From Eutypa lata (taxonomy: Eukaryota > Ascomycota > Sordariomycetes > Xylariales > Diatrypaceae), in NCBI GenBank assembly GCA_022661535.1, contig JAKULF010000005.1, positions 4,836,001-4,900,000 of the forward strand: DNA of 64,000 nucleotides, read 5' to 3'. Shown piece by piece: positions 1-11,132 of this stretch. Numbering within the stretch: position 1 is the first letter of the stretch; every line of letters starts with the position of its first letter. A model generated the notes under the pieces. The model saw only the letters and a program-made list of their open reading frames with translations. It did not search any database and was not told where the DNA came from. A program made the translations under genes and the position numbers.

Positions 1-2011
1 GAGGAACATGGTTCTTTTGCGAAGAACATGTTGTGTATCGGGATATGAAACATCCAATTGTGATGAAGCTTTCCTTCTCCCTTCCGTTTCTAGAAGGCTA
101 GTATTCGGTATACTTACCGTCTGACTGATAATTAATATGGCATCGGGCTAATGCTCGGCTAGTTAGATATATTAATTCCCGGTAGCTTTACTTTGATATG
201 TCTTAGCATCGGCCACGACAATGGAGTTGTGGAAGATCAGTGTGGGGAAAAAAGCGAATTCTTGTTCTGACAAACAGTCTTTCGACTTATATGGTGATAA
301 TAAGATCTTTCCAGCGCTGAACTCGTTCTGTATCATAATCCCAAGTCAGATATAGAAGACATTAGCTCATGAAATGATGATACATAGTTAGGTACTAGTC
401 AGAGTTGTCGTTGTCTTACTGCTTTGCAAAGGGATATGTGTACTTCACATTTTAAGGTTTACTTATAATATCCAGGATTGATGCTCTGGGCCAAGATAAA
501 CTGCTTGGGAAATATCGTTGCGCGTGTAACCTTTGGGCTACTTTGTTAGACATCTCCTACCAGTCTAGTCTCACGATTGAGGATAAGGGTCTCGATGGTA
601 AGTACTCTTGACCTGCCATATATTAGCTGCGGTCACAGACGGATAGTTGACGTTACAATCCAGAAGCCTGCCTTCAATTAACTACTTAGGTATGTATAGT
701 GTATATACGTAAGCTACGTAACACTATCTAAGTCATACTCCCTAGGTAGTTATCTGTATGAATATATTCTTAGACGCAACTAAAGTAAAGACGATACATA
801 CCTACCTAGAAGAATATAGTGAACGACACTCACTCAAGCGCCTAGTATAACAAGAGGAAGTGAGAAGGCGTAATCGTGGTACAGTAAGAAGCAGCTGTGA
901 AATTGCACAAATTGCTAGAAGGCTAGTTTGAACCCAACAAGGCATCCAGGTGAGAAGGTACTACCGTCATCAATCCGTAGGCGATAGCATCGCTCGGACC
1001 CGAACGACAATTAAAGGGGATTGACTGCATTCCCCCGTAGCTACTAGCAATCTTAGCAAAACGGGAAACGCAGGGCCACACATAGCTTTATAATTTAGAA
1101 GTCGGTAAAGGGGAAATCTTCGTCTGTTTCTGTCTGAAAGTCTTCCTAATAGAAGGATATCAGATAGAGTAGATATCATTTGGGGGTTATTTATTCCCTG
1201 ATCCCTATATTCAGTCCTAGCATGCCTGATCAGTAGTAAGTTGCAATTCTTCTCGGAGTTGACGTACAGATAGGGCTATTAGCAGACACGATACATTCAA
1301 CACATATGTTCTGATGTAGAGCTTATAATAGTAGGTAGTGCCATACTCAGCAATGTTGTTATATGATTCAAAGCATACACGTATGTATCTACATCTCCTA
1401 AAGAGTGGATAATAGATTGACTTGGTACTTGGAAAGAGAGTAGGCTACTCTGTCTGTAGCAATCATAAGGATTGGAATTTAGAGAAACTGAAGAACATCC
1501 TAGATCAAGGTGGGTGGGTAGATACCACCGACCCTTAGATAACTAGATGCGCGCTCGCGCTGACTCTCCATTCTGGACCAGGACCTCGATTGTCCAAGCG
1601 GCCTCGGAAAGGACAAATTAGGACGAGGTTAATACAAGGGGAAAGATTGATGCGAACCATCACACAAAATCGTAGTCGCACCAACATCGTAAATCGTTGA
1701 AAAAAAAAAAAAACCGCCCAAGCAATCCCGGACTCGTTCGAAGTACCTAGTCACTTCTCACTACCTACTTAGGTAGTCCGCTTCCTTGTTTCGTGCTCTT
1801 TCCTGTTTTCAATATAGCCCTAAGAACCGAAAAAGGAAAAAAAGAGAAAGAGAAAAATAAGACTTCTTCCCCCAAACAGCTGGCAATTAGAGTTCCCTCC
1901 CCCCTCCCCCTTTCCCCTCCCCTCCTTCCCCTTTTTCATACCCCCTTTTTCCTTCCCCACTTTTTCCTTCCCCCCTTTTCCTCTTTCTCCACCCTCTCCC
2001 CCTTCCTCTTT
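1..2011. other. intergenic, no gene recognised
   Basis: I see no gene with a recognisable product here. The sequence has short palindromes around CCTAGGTAG (741-750) and CTTAGGTAG (about 1770), an A13 run near 1700 and, from about 1890, a long pyrimidine-rich tract that runs up to the stop codon of the alcohol oxidase on the other strand. The open frames are short and have no family signature. Confidence 0.6.
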
Positions 2012-2030
2012 TCACGTCCCCTTCCTCCTC
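1893..2030. repeat. pyrimidine-rich low-complexity tract
   Basis: A run made almost wholly of C and T on the plus strand (stretches such as CCCCTCCCC and CTTTTTCC). It lies just downstream of the alcohol oxidase gene, so it would be a polypurine tract in that gene's 3' untranslated region or terminator area. An open frame across it is a compositional artefact. Confidence 0.7.
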
Positions 2031-5000
2031 AGCTCCCTATCAACACCCCGCGCGATCCAGTCCGCGATCGCCATGACGGTGATCATGGGGTTGACGCCGC
2101 TGGCTGAGGGGAAGACGCTCGCGTCGGCGACGTACAGGCCGCCCACGCCCCAGACGCGGCCCCGCGGGTCGACGACGCCGTCCGCCGCCCGCGCGCTCAT
2201 CCGGCTCGTCCCCATCTGGTGCGCGCAGCTGAAGCCCGTCGACGGCGGCCGGTTGTCGGCCTTCTCGAGGACCCGGAGCCACGCCGCGAAGTCCGCGTCG
2301 TTGACGCCTTGGTCGATTTTTTCTTCGTCGTCTTCTTCTTCTTCGTCATTATCGTCGCTGTTAGTGTTTTTGTTGTTGTTGTTTGGGTTGGGTGTATTAT
2401 TATTACCTTCTTCCCCGGCAGCGGCACTAGCAGTAGCAGAATTAGGGCCGGGCTTGCGCCGCCGGACGAAAGGCGGCACCCCGTGGACGAATGGCCAGAT
2501 CTCGGTCGCGCCCTGGATAAAGCATAGCTTGGCGATGGCGACTTGGCCGGCCAGGATGTGGGCCCGGTCGAAGGCGGACGGCGTGTAGTCTATGACGGGC
2601 CTGCCGTCGTCGGGGTGGGGGTACACGCGCCCTGTGTCGCGGTCGCGCGCGACGGAGATGAAAGTGTTCATCTGCCGGTAGCGGAGGGCGTCGAGCTTCC
2701 ACTGCAGGCCGCCGCTCCAAGGATGGCCGAAGAAGACCATGTGCGGCTGGTTGATCACATGCTAGGTTAATATACCTATATAATCTGCGAGATATAAAAT
2801 ACCCGTGACTGGGGGTGGATGGTCGACCTACAATCATCGAGGTGGTCTCGATTTTTGTCCCGTGGCCTTTGCCATCGAGGTTCTCGAAGCTCGTGCAGAC
2901 GCTCGTTATTATCCCGCCTGTTGATGTGCAATGTTAGCGGGCATGCTAAAGGCATATCTCATCCGTCGCGCATGACCTACCCTCCCAACCCTTAACATCG
3001 TCGTCGAACGCAGCATTGACAATGCCCACCGGGTGTAGATAAAGATTACGGCCTATATGGGGGTTCTATAGAGGAGTTAGGAACGCATCTTCACAGAGGG
3101 ATCAGGTGTCCTGTACTTCCAGTCCGCTCCTCATCAAAAGGGCCGGCGATTGCAGAGTGCCACAGGCCACGATGACTTTCTTGGCTTTGATATGAACCGA
3201 CCTCTGAATCCTGTCGGCTTCAGGGGTGTGGACGTCGCCGCGCTCATCCCTCGACGTCCATGTACCCAACACGCCGGTGGCCTGCTTAGACTCGCCGCTG
3301 CCGTCGAAGACTATTTCGGAGACGTTGAAGCCCTCGATAAACTGAGCGCCCGCCTTGGCGGCAGCCGGTAACCAGCTCACCGTAGGGCCCTGCTTCTCCG
3401 CCGAACCACATCCCATGGCACATTGGCCACAATAGTGTTCGGCGCCGCCGGTATTTTGCGGACAGGACTTGGCATCTGCAATTGGGTGTCAATATAGCAT
3501 TCTTGATAATGGGTATATGTATAGGGATGCAAGGTTCCTGTTGATGACGACAACCTCCAGAGAAGAGTCATCAGGAGTAACAAACATGGTTAAAAGGGGG
3601 TGGGGAGGGTCTCTTACGCCACCCTAATTTCCGTGAACCTTCGAGAATTACTCGGCTACCGTGATTGTGCCTGATATGAGCATCGCTAACTCCCATGAAG
3701 TCGCAAACGCGATCCAAACACTTCTGAAATTCTGCTGTTGCGAAGAACTCCAGTCCTTTATCCGCCCATTCCTGTCGAACATATCCCTGAGGTTGGAGGC
3801 TCACGCTCCACTGCAATAAGTACCTAGGGTTAGCGATCGGACTTTTCGGATGATATATCTAACATAAAGTATTGCTTTACGGAGACTTCGGAGATAATCA
3901 CAAGGAATATTTGTGGGTCGTTAGGAAGCGAGAAGGAAAGGGGTAACATATAGATACCAGAGTGCGGAGCCTCTACTTACGTTGACTGTACCACCTCCTC
4001 CCCAGCAACTACCCGAAAGAACTGAGATAGACCCATCGTTTGTCTGCATCCGTCCTTTGCCTTCGTAAAGGTACTCTGTTTCGATTTATAGTATCAGTAA
4101 CCATCAAGCTTTCATCGTCACATGAACCTTTTAAAGCTACAAGTCATCTTAAGAGACAAGGCGCGAATATATTAGGTTGCCAGAAGACCAAATGGTATCC
4201 CTAAATCAAGCCGCGATACGAATAGCGATTCAGTTACTCACCTGAGCCCCTTTCTGCTGTCATCGGTAGATGTGACGGAGGGAAATAGTAACCCTTATCC
4301 ACTACCACAACTTTATGTCCTGCTTCAGCGAGGACTTTTGCGCAAACGGCTCCGCCACATCCCGAACCGACAATAACTACATCCGTTTCCACAACTGCCG
4401 GCTCGGAGTCGTCGCTGAGCTGCATAAAATTGAAGTCGAACGGCGACCCTGCCTGACCAATTGGATACTCGATGTACGTGTTCATCTGGTGGAAGAACTC
4501 GTCTGTCTGGGCCCAACAAACTCTTACAAGAGTAATGATCGATCTGGCGATTGCCGGCCAAAGTTTCAGCCACGAGGTCTGCCAGGATTTGAGAACCGCT
4601 TCTCTGACACGGATGGGCTGCTCTTGAATGGGCGTTGTGTAGCCCGTGGCCACAAGGCTCCCTAAACGAGTGCTGCTCTCTACCTGTTAGCCCTGCGGCC
4701 TTGACCTCGTCCAACGTCACGTCATGTTCCGAGTGCTTACGCCAGGACACTGAGTATTCCACCGAGCCGCCGCCTCAAATCAGGGGGTAGGTTAGTTAGC
4801 GTTCGCCTCATCTGCTGCAGGAAGCGTTTGTTTTCCAAAGGTCGCGCTTTCATGTACTCTTCAAACTTAGCAAAGGCGGGCGGATGTTTCATCAGTCGCT
4901 GAGTACTCTCGTAAGACTCCTGGAGCTGCTTTTGTGATACCCATAGATGGTGCTTCTCATCATCATCTGCTGCTGCTGCTGCTGCTGCTGAGTCTACTAC

Positions 5001-5129
5001 GATGGAAGGGACCACGCTGTCGATTAGCGCGAATAGAACCTGCCATTGGACCTCGTTAAAGTACGAGTCAGATCCGAGGGCGGGCAGTTCAACCGGCACC
5101 GGCGTTGTCAGAGGAGGAGCGGAAGCCAT
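2012..5129 (-). CDS. long-chain fatty alcohol oxidase (GMC/FAO family)
   Basis: Probable FAD-dependent oxidase of long-chain fatty alcohols to aldehydes, used in omega-oxidation and alkane breakdown; the family is membrane- or peroxisome-associated. I model eight exons: 5129-4741, 4672-4242, 4075-3981, 3810-3618, 3475-3117, 3065-2981, 2917-2832 and 2761-2012. They join in frame to 795 aa, slightly above the usual 740-780. The ADP-binding motif VGSGCGGAVCAKVL lies in exon 2. GGGGTVNWS spans the exon 3/4 junction, and a Cys-rich HYCGQCAMGCGSAEKQG segment is in exon 5. The C-terminal GMC signatures are CAHQMGTSRM (catalytic His) and SGVNPMITVMAIADW (Asn). Exon 8 carries a low-complexity Asn/Asp/Glu insertion of about 50 residues (about 2300-2450), which explains the extra length. 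Exon 1 was joined using acceptor 4673, which keeps frame and restores the family sequence SVLATRLGSL. The family call is firm; the substrate comes from homology. Confidence 0.9.
2300..2450 (-). repeat. Asn/Asp/Glu-rich codon repeat inside the alcohol oxidase
   Basis: Simple GAA/GAC/AAC-type codons (GTT, TTC, TCG and TTG on the plus strand) encode a stretch with runs such as NPNNNNKNTN and DEEEEDDEE. It lies between the conserved FVRRRKP segment and the C-terminal GMC domain, where a flexible surface loop is expected. Confidence 0.75.
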
Positions 5130-8100
5130 TATGAAGCCCAGCTCTCTTGTACGACAGTAAGCATGAAGAGATGCTAAAGGTCTGGAACCGAGGCTTGGAC
5201 TTAACAGTCAGTCGGGCGACGAATACTTAGGATACTAGAAAACTAAGACAATTGTCCTAATCTGAAATAAAGCGTATCATTAATGGTATTTACTTAAAAA
5301 CAGCACCGCGACGTCAGTTTGGTATCAAAGGGAGCTCGTCGTTTCCACAGTTGTAGTTAGAGAGCTACACATAGACGTCGCTCCCCCATTCACCTACGTC
5401 ACCTTACCTCCATCTATGAACCGTTGCTACGATACCTACCTCCCAAGTACCCGGATAGGTAGTACCTAGGCATCCTCGGAGGCGGATTAACTTGAGATGC
5501 CCACAAGCTTCCGAGGTGCAAATGGTTCTTATTCGAGATTGACGCTCGTTGGCGTCAATGCCAAATTGCGGGGTCATGTAGGGAGAGCCAAGGGGTTGGG
5601 AGTATAAATACTTAACTACCTACTCTAAACGCCGCCAATCTGCGTTAGAGGCCGGGAATTTGGTGTAAGAGCCGGCCCCCGGTAAACTCCGACTGCCCGG
5701 CCTAGCCCCACCTCGGTAGTTAATTTGAACAAGCGGCCAAAACACTACATCTACTTGGTATTACCGAACAAGGAACAGGAGAAAGATGACCCGACTAGCC
5801 CCTATTAAACTCAACGGATATAATTTTCTACAGCCTCGGTGGGTGGATTGGATTATATTGCCCAACACCGAGACGAATGGTTATCAATAGGTTAGTAATG
5901 ACCTGTTGATGGCTTAAAAGGAGGTTTGAGTAGACATTAGCGGAGCAAAGATCTCGAGAGTTACAAAAAGTGACGAATTGTCACACGAATATCCCGGTAT
6001 GACGGCAAATGGCCATAGCTTATTGGTCTAGGTTTGACTTCCGTTAGATCTATCCATGAATTACTAGTACGAAGTAAACGGGAATAGATTGGATGATGCT
6101 ACTGGGAGGAACTATCCACATATCGGAAAACGCTACCTGTTGTCAACTTTTGGATTCCGGGGCTTGAGATTCCTTCCATGTGATAATAGGTAGGCAGGGT
6201 AGGTTGCAAGGTTCTTTCTCGGAAGGATTGGAAGGCTTGCGATTTGATGTTTGATGTTATTAGCTGCTGATAATTAAGGGCAAGCACATTTCGTATCATA
6301 GCTACATCTAGTTACCAAGTTACTAGCTTACATATGTATCAGCATAGGTACTAACTCATTGCTATGGATATAAGTAGGTATCTTATCGCTTCATCTGACC
6401 CCGATAAGATGCCGAGAATTACCTACTTAAAGAGTGGATCCATCTGGTCTCAAGCGCTTTCGCATCCTTGACACCCTTGAGATCCTTGACACTCTGACAC
6501 CGCAATTCCTGGGCCGCCCACACCAACCTAATTTGTACATGCGTTGGTGTTCTGTGAAGGCAAATTTGGTCCCGAGAATTTGTTGGGAGAGGGGCAGTTT
6601 ATCTTATGTAAACCAGATCGAAGTATCTACTTTGTACCTCTTTACTGGGGGGCAGACATACTTTCAAAACTTCATACAGGCAAATATTCAATTGATACAA
6701 CAGCAAACAATGAAGTGAATGCCGGTGGTATAGAACCGCTTGCGATGCTTACTTGAAAAGGCCAAATGCCGATGCATCTTACCTTACCTTACCCGCTTAC
6801 TGTAGACTAGAAATGCCGTTCAGAGCAGGACGTACGTACGGAGTCCGTACGAAGAGTGCAACTAGCGCAGCGTAATCCGGTCGGAGTTCAATGGTGAAAT
6901 GGAGGGGATCCTGATGTTCGAAAACACATAAAGGCTTGACCAGATCTCCCCCGAAAAAAAAATCTAGCCTTACAAAATGCAAGGTTTGAGTTGGCCCTCC
7001 TGGGGCGCTCTTCAACTTCTCCGCGTCGATAGTTACCTGGAGCTACTGTGGAAAAGGGAATCCCCAACAAAACCAGAAAAGAACGTTCAGCCCCGCGCTT
7101 CTGGCTCCAAATTGTCCCTCTTGACCAGGGTTTCAATGCAGTGATCGCCAAGACAGACACACCACTTAGCCTTAGCTGCAGCGATGCGACACGACGTCCC
7201 TCCAGCTTTTTTGATGTGACGATGCCGTTTTCGCGTACCTGGAATTTGTTCATATTCGGAGAAGGCACTGTAATGTGTGCACATATCATAACTATCGGGT
7301 CTCAGGTCTTAGACAGGACTTAATTATGCCACACAATGCTACACGTGATGGGACATACAGCAAGCATATGCTGTAGTTATATTCTTCGTCCAATCGCATT
7401 CACGGTTTGGTTTGATACAATAAATACGACATCCATTTGTTGAAGCTACGACGACGCTGAAACGGTATTTCCATAGTTACATGCATAATACCTGCCTTCC
7501 TATCTGATTCCGAGTTGAGTCGGGATTTGGTGGAGCCACTTCGTCACCATCCGAACCTCGGTACCAAGATCCTCAAAACTCAAAAAGTTTACACGTATTT
7601 ACATACACGAGCAAATTGCGGAATGCGGAAGAGGATTCTACTCGATACGCAGTGGCCTCCTTACGAATAAGTATTCCCATTCAACCTGGGAGATTATAAC
7701 AGGATGGATCCTACTGTATATGAATGAATGCATACGCAAACAAGTACGCATAACTACACATATTATAGGGCATGTAGTAGTTAGTAGGGGAGGTTTTATT
7801 GCCATGATAAGCTTACATGCCTAGGTAATTATGAATTATGAGAACATATTGACCTAAAACAGGGTTGGCACGAACAATTCTATCCAATGGGCGTCAAGCC
7901 GAGCCTAATTGCGCATTGCGGCGACATCTGTAGTCGTACTAGGGCGGTGAGTCTCCCCTCCTTTTCCCCCTAGCCGGAATGAATTTACCTGCAGGTTTTT
8001 GAGAGGAAAAAGGAACAATCGATCTACTTTTGGGATTCGCCCATTCGTCCACTAGCGCGCGACAAAAATTTTGAGATTGTTGAGCTTCATCGCAAGGTCA

Positions 8101-8518
8101 CACCAGCTTTCTCTCTCTCTACACGTTTGCTACATTCGACACGTCTTGGGGTCCCTTGTTATGTGGCCCACCTTTACTTTACGCCTTTTACTAGATATAA
8201 TTCTCCTATATACTTAATATCTCCCAAATAACAATCCTTTTTTAAAAACATGACTGTTTACTGTCCTCCTCTGTGTCCCTGTGTTTCTCGCTGACCATCA
8301 TCACATTCCTACCAACTTCTTTTAGTGGGTAGCGGCGTCCAGATTCATTTTATCCTTTTATCTGGATAGGACAGCGCGAACTCAAAACCCGAGCTTTGCC
8401 CAGCCGTGTTTTGACTTGGGTCATACGTATCCTGTTGCTTAACTGTCTACAAGGGACGAAGAAGCATTATCAGTCTTCAATTTTTCTAGCCTTTTTAACA
8501 TATCGAATCTTAGCTACG
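5130..8518. other. intergenic, no gene recognised
   Basis: About 3.4 kb between the divergently transcribed alcohol oxidase and elongase genes. No frame shows a recognisable domain. Frames of 70-133 codons at 6434-6756 and 6888-7323 overlap on both strands and look fortuitous. Small elements seen are CTTAC repeats near 6775-6795, an inverted repeat at 6835-6851 with an inner CGG-AGT-CCG, and a CT-rich tract at about 8105-8121. The elongase promoter and leader must lie at the right end. Confidence 0.55.
6835..6851. repeat. 17-nt inverted repeat with inner CGG-N3-CCG
   Basis: Two 8-nt arms (CGTACGGA / TCCGTACG) surround one G. The inner CGGAGTCCG fits the CGG-N3-CCG form bound by some fungal Zn2Cys6 regulators. 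It lies about 1.7 kb from each flanking gene, so a regulatory role is speculative. Confidence 0.35.
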
Positions 8519-9864
8519 ATGTCGTTCACCCCCTTTGCGTTCGCCTCTCCACCGGCGGCTGACCTGTTCAAATTCCCGCCTGCGTCGGAACCCCAATCGA
8601 TTCCGCCTCCTCACTTTAACTCGCCATTCACCATCCCAGACTGGCTGTTTACCGCGGCGCTAGATGCCAAGGTACCTTTGACAATCGCCTCGGTCTACGC
8701 TGTTTCCGCTAAGGTCTTGAATGCCTATAACCGGTCGACCGGCAAGAAGCCATGGGCTATCAGCAAGACCAAGGCGTTTGACGTGTTCGTCATTCTACAC
8801 AATGTCTTCCTCGCTATATATTCCGCTTGGACGTGGTGGGGTATGTTCAATGCCCTGAAGAACAGCATTTCCAGCCCCACCGGACCCAATGGCTGGGCTG
8901 GTACTGTAGACAGCTTTTGCAGAATCAACGGACCTGCTGGCTTTGGCAATGGTTTCTTCTACAACGAGGCCCTCGGGCAATGGGAGGCGACCTCCAACGA
9001 CTCTTTCCTGACTGCCGCTGGCCTGCCGAGCCGAGAGACCCCAGGCCGGCTTTGGAACGAGGGTCTGGCATTCTACGGATGGATTTTCTATCTCAGCAAG
9101 TTCTACGAAGTCCTCGACACCCTGATCATTCTCGCCAAGGGCAAGATGAGCTCGACGCTCCAGACCTACCACCACGCGGGAGCTATGTTGGCTATGTGGG
9201 GTGGTATTCGTTACATGGCCGCGCCCATCTGGATCTTCTGCTTCTTCAACTCGTTCATCCACTCCATTATGGTAAGAACCGATTCACCCACCACCCTTGC
9301 TATAATATCCCGAGCTAACCTGCTGCACAGTACACCTACTACACCCTCACTGCCTTGAAGATTAGCGTGCCTCAGATTATGAAGCGCTCCATCACCAGTC
9401 TTCAAATCTCACAATTCTTAGTCGGCGGCAGCGTTGCGACAATCCACTCTTTCATTGCGTATACCGTCCCGGTTCAGGTCAAATCCGAGGAAACTGGTGC
9501 CTATGAGACTCAGTACCAGGGAGCGCACTGCATCACTACGAGTGGCGGGACTTTCGCCACCTGGTTCAACATCATCTACCTCGCCCCTCTAACCTACCTC
9601 TTCGTCTCCTTCTTCATCGCCAGCTACTTGAAGCGCAGCCAGAAGGCTGCCATGAACGCCAAGGCCGGCCGTGGAAGGCGGGTGAGCAACGTGCAGATCG
9701 CCGAGCGGGCCGGCTGGGATGCCGCTAAGAACATGAAGAAGGAGGTCTACGGCGAGAACTTCAGCCCTATCGTTGAGAGCCCGATTGATGGCTTCAGCGA
9801 TGAGGAACGCAGGAGGGTCCTGAATGGAAAGGTGAACGGCCACACCAACGGCCACGCGAAATGA
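8519..9864 (+). CDS. very-long-chain fatty acid elongase (ELO family)
   Basis: Condensing enzyme (3-ketoacyl-CoA synthase) of the ER fatty acid elongation cycle, joining malonyl-CoA to long acyl-CoAs for sphingolipids and other lipids. Two exons, 8519-9271 and 9331-9864, are separated by a 59-bp GTAAGA..CAG intron and give 428 aa. ELO signatures are KFYEVLDT (residues 194-201), QTYHHAGAM (histidine box, 215-223) and the NSFIHSIMYTYYTL segment across the splice junction, with several hydrophobic membrane spans throughout. The start is the ATG at 8519 (MSFTPFAF). The frame stays open further upstream but without another ATG. The C-terminus is basic and hydrophilic (KVNGHTNGHAK), presumably cytosolic. 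The box has Gln rather than His at its first position. Family certain; chain-length preference unknown. Confidence 0.93.
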
Positions 9865-10427
9865 ACGGCGAACTAAGACGACCAGTTCAGCTACATAGCA
9901 CGTATCCCTTCTTCAAGGCGTATGGGGAGGGATATGATTTGGGTAATGCATTATTGATGTGAGAGGATGAAGGGAAATATGAGAGACGCAAAACTTATTC
10001 ATGCGCACACACATTATGTGCATATAAAATGATATACCGGGTGGTATATCGGAGGGGTTAGGTTTAAACACCCCAAGATCTAGAGAGATTAGATTAAAGG
10101 CCACCGTCACGCGGCCCTGATGAAGACTACGCATTTCAAGAGTTAAAGGATGTAAAGCGGGAAATTGGAGGGGGGGGGTGGCTGGGCACTACTGGAAAGA
10201 TCGATCGGATCACTGTACATATAGAGGATACAGTCCTGCGTCTTGAGGAGTACATAAATGATTTCAACCAAAAAAGGACAGAAGAAAAAAAAAATTATAT
10301 CCATTTGATATCAATGTCCAGACAATTTGACCTGTGTGAAATTTGTGAAATATATTTACCCCTCCACTTTGCATTGTCTATTCTGGTGAAGTGGGAAGAA
10401 ATGGGGGGTCTCACTAAGGGGTTCAAA

Positions 10428-10486
10428 TACTACTACTGCTACCACCACTACTACTACTACTACTGCTGCTACCACTACTACTACTC
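10428..10486. repeat. TAC/TGC trinucleotide microsatellite
   Basis: An imperfect run of TAC with interspersed TGC and CAC units over about 59 bp. Confidence 0.9.
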
Positions 10487-11110
10487 AAATGCTAAGTCGA
10501 CTTAACTAGGAAACTAGTCACGCGAGAGAAAGTTTGGGTATCTACATACTTCGTGTGTAGTCTCACGCCCATTGGTCTAAGCTAAGGCAAAAAGGGGTTA
10601 CATAATAGTCCCTTCGACTACTTGCGTTGGTAACCCTCGATGTCTATGCTTAGTTCAACTTGTTACAAATAGCCCTGGTATGAGTGAGTAGACCTCACCT
10701 AGCTACACAGCTAGCTAGCTATTCGGCGCTCCCGGGTTGGTTCTCTTCTTCGTGAATAATATCACATGCATGTTTGTTGGAACTTCGTTCACTACACCTA
10801 TCGGCCGAGTTACTAGCTAGCCAGCCAGCCAGCCAAGCTAAGATCCCGCCTAACTAAGTAGGTAGCCGCCGCGCTACTTACAACGTGTATCGGCGGCGGA
10901 ATCTACACCGCACTACTACGTATATAAGTAGGTAAAGTAACCTCCGTGTCTCGTCTCTCGAACTTCTTATTAGCGTCGTATGTATAATATATAGCCACGT
11001 GGATTAAATACCGTAGAGGGAGGGGCCAGCCGAGGTGCCTATGAGAGCTAAACTAGGGAATGCGATTTCTACTTCGTAGGTCGTGAGCGAGCGTGTATTT
11101 ATTGCATATG

Positions 11111-11132
11111 TATATATATATATATATATATA
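11111..11132. repeat. (TA)11 microsatellite
   Basis: A perfect alternating TA run of 22 bp, flanked by ATATG and CATG. Confidence 0.9.

Noticed and set aside
2073..2588. 171-codon plus-strand frame across the alcohol oxidase
   Set aside because: It is a shadow of GC-rich exon 8 on the other strand, with Ser/Leu runs from the low-complexity insert; no domain.
6888..7323. Frames of 91-133 codons on both strands
   Set aside because: Mutually overlapping, no family signature, no splice or promoter context.
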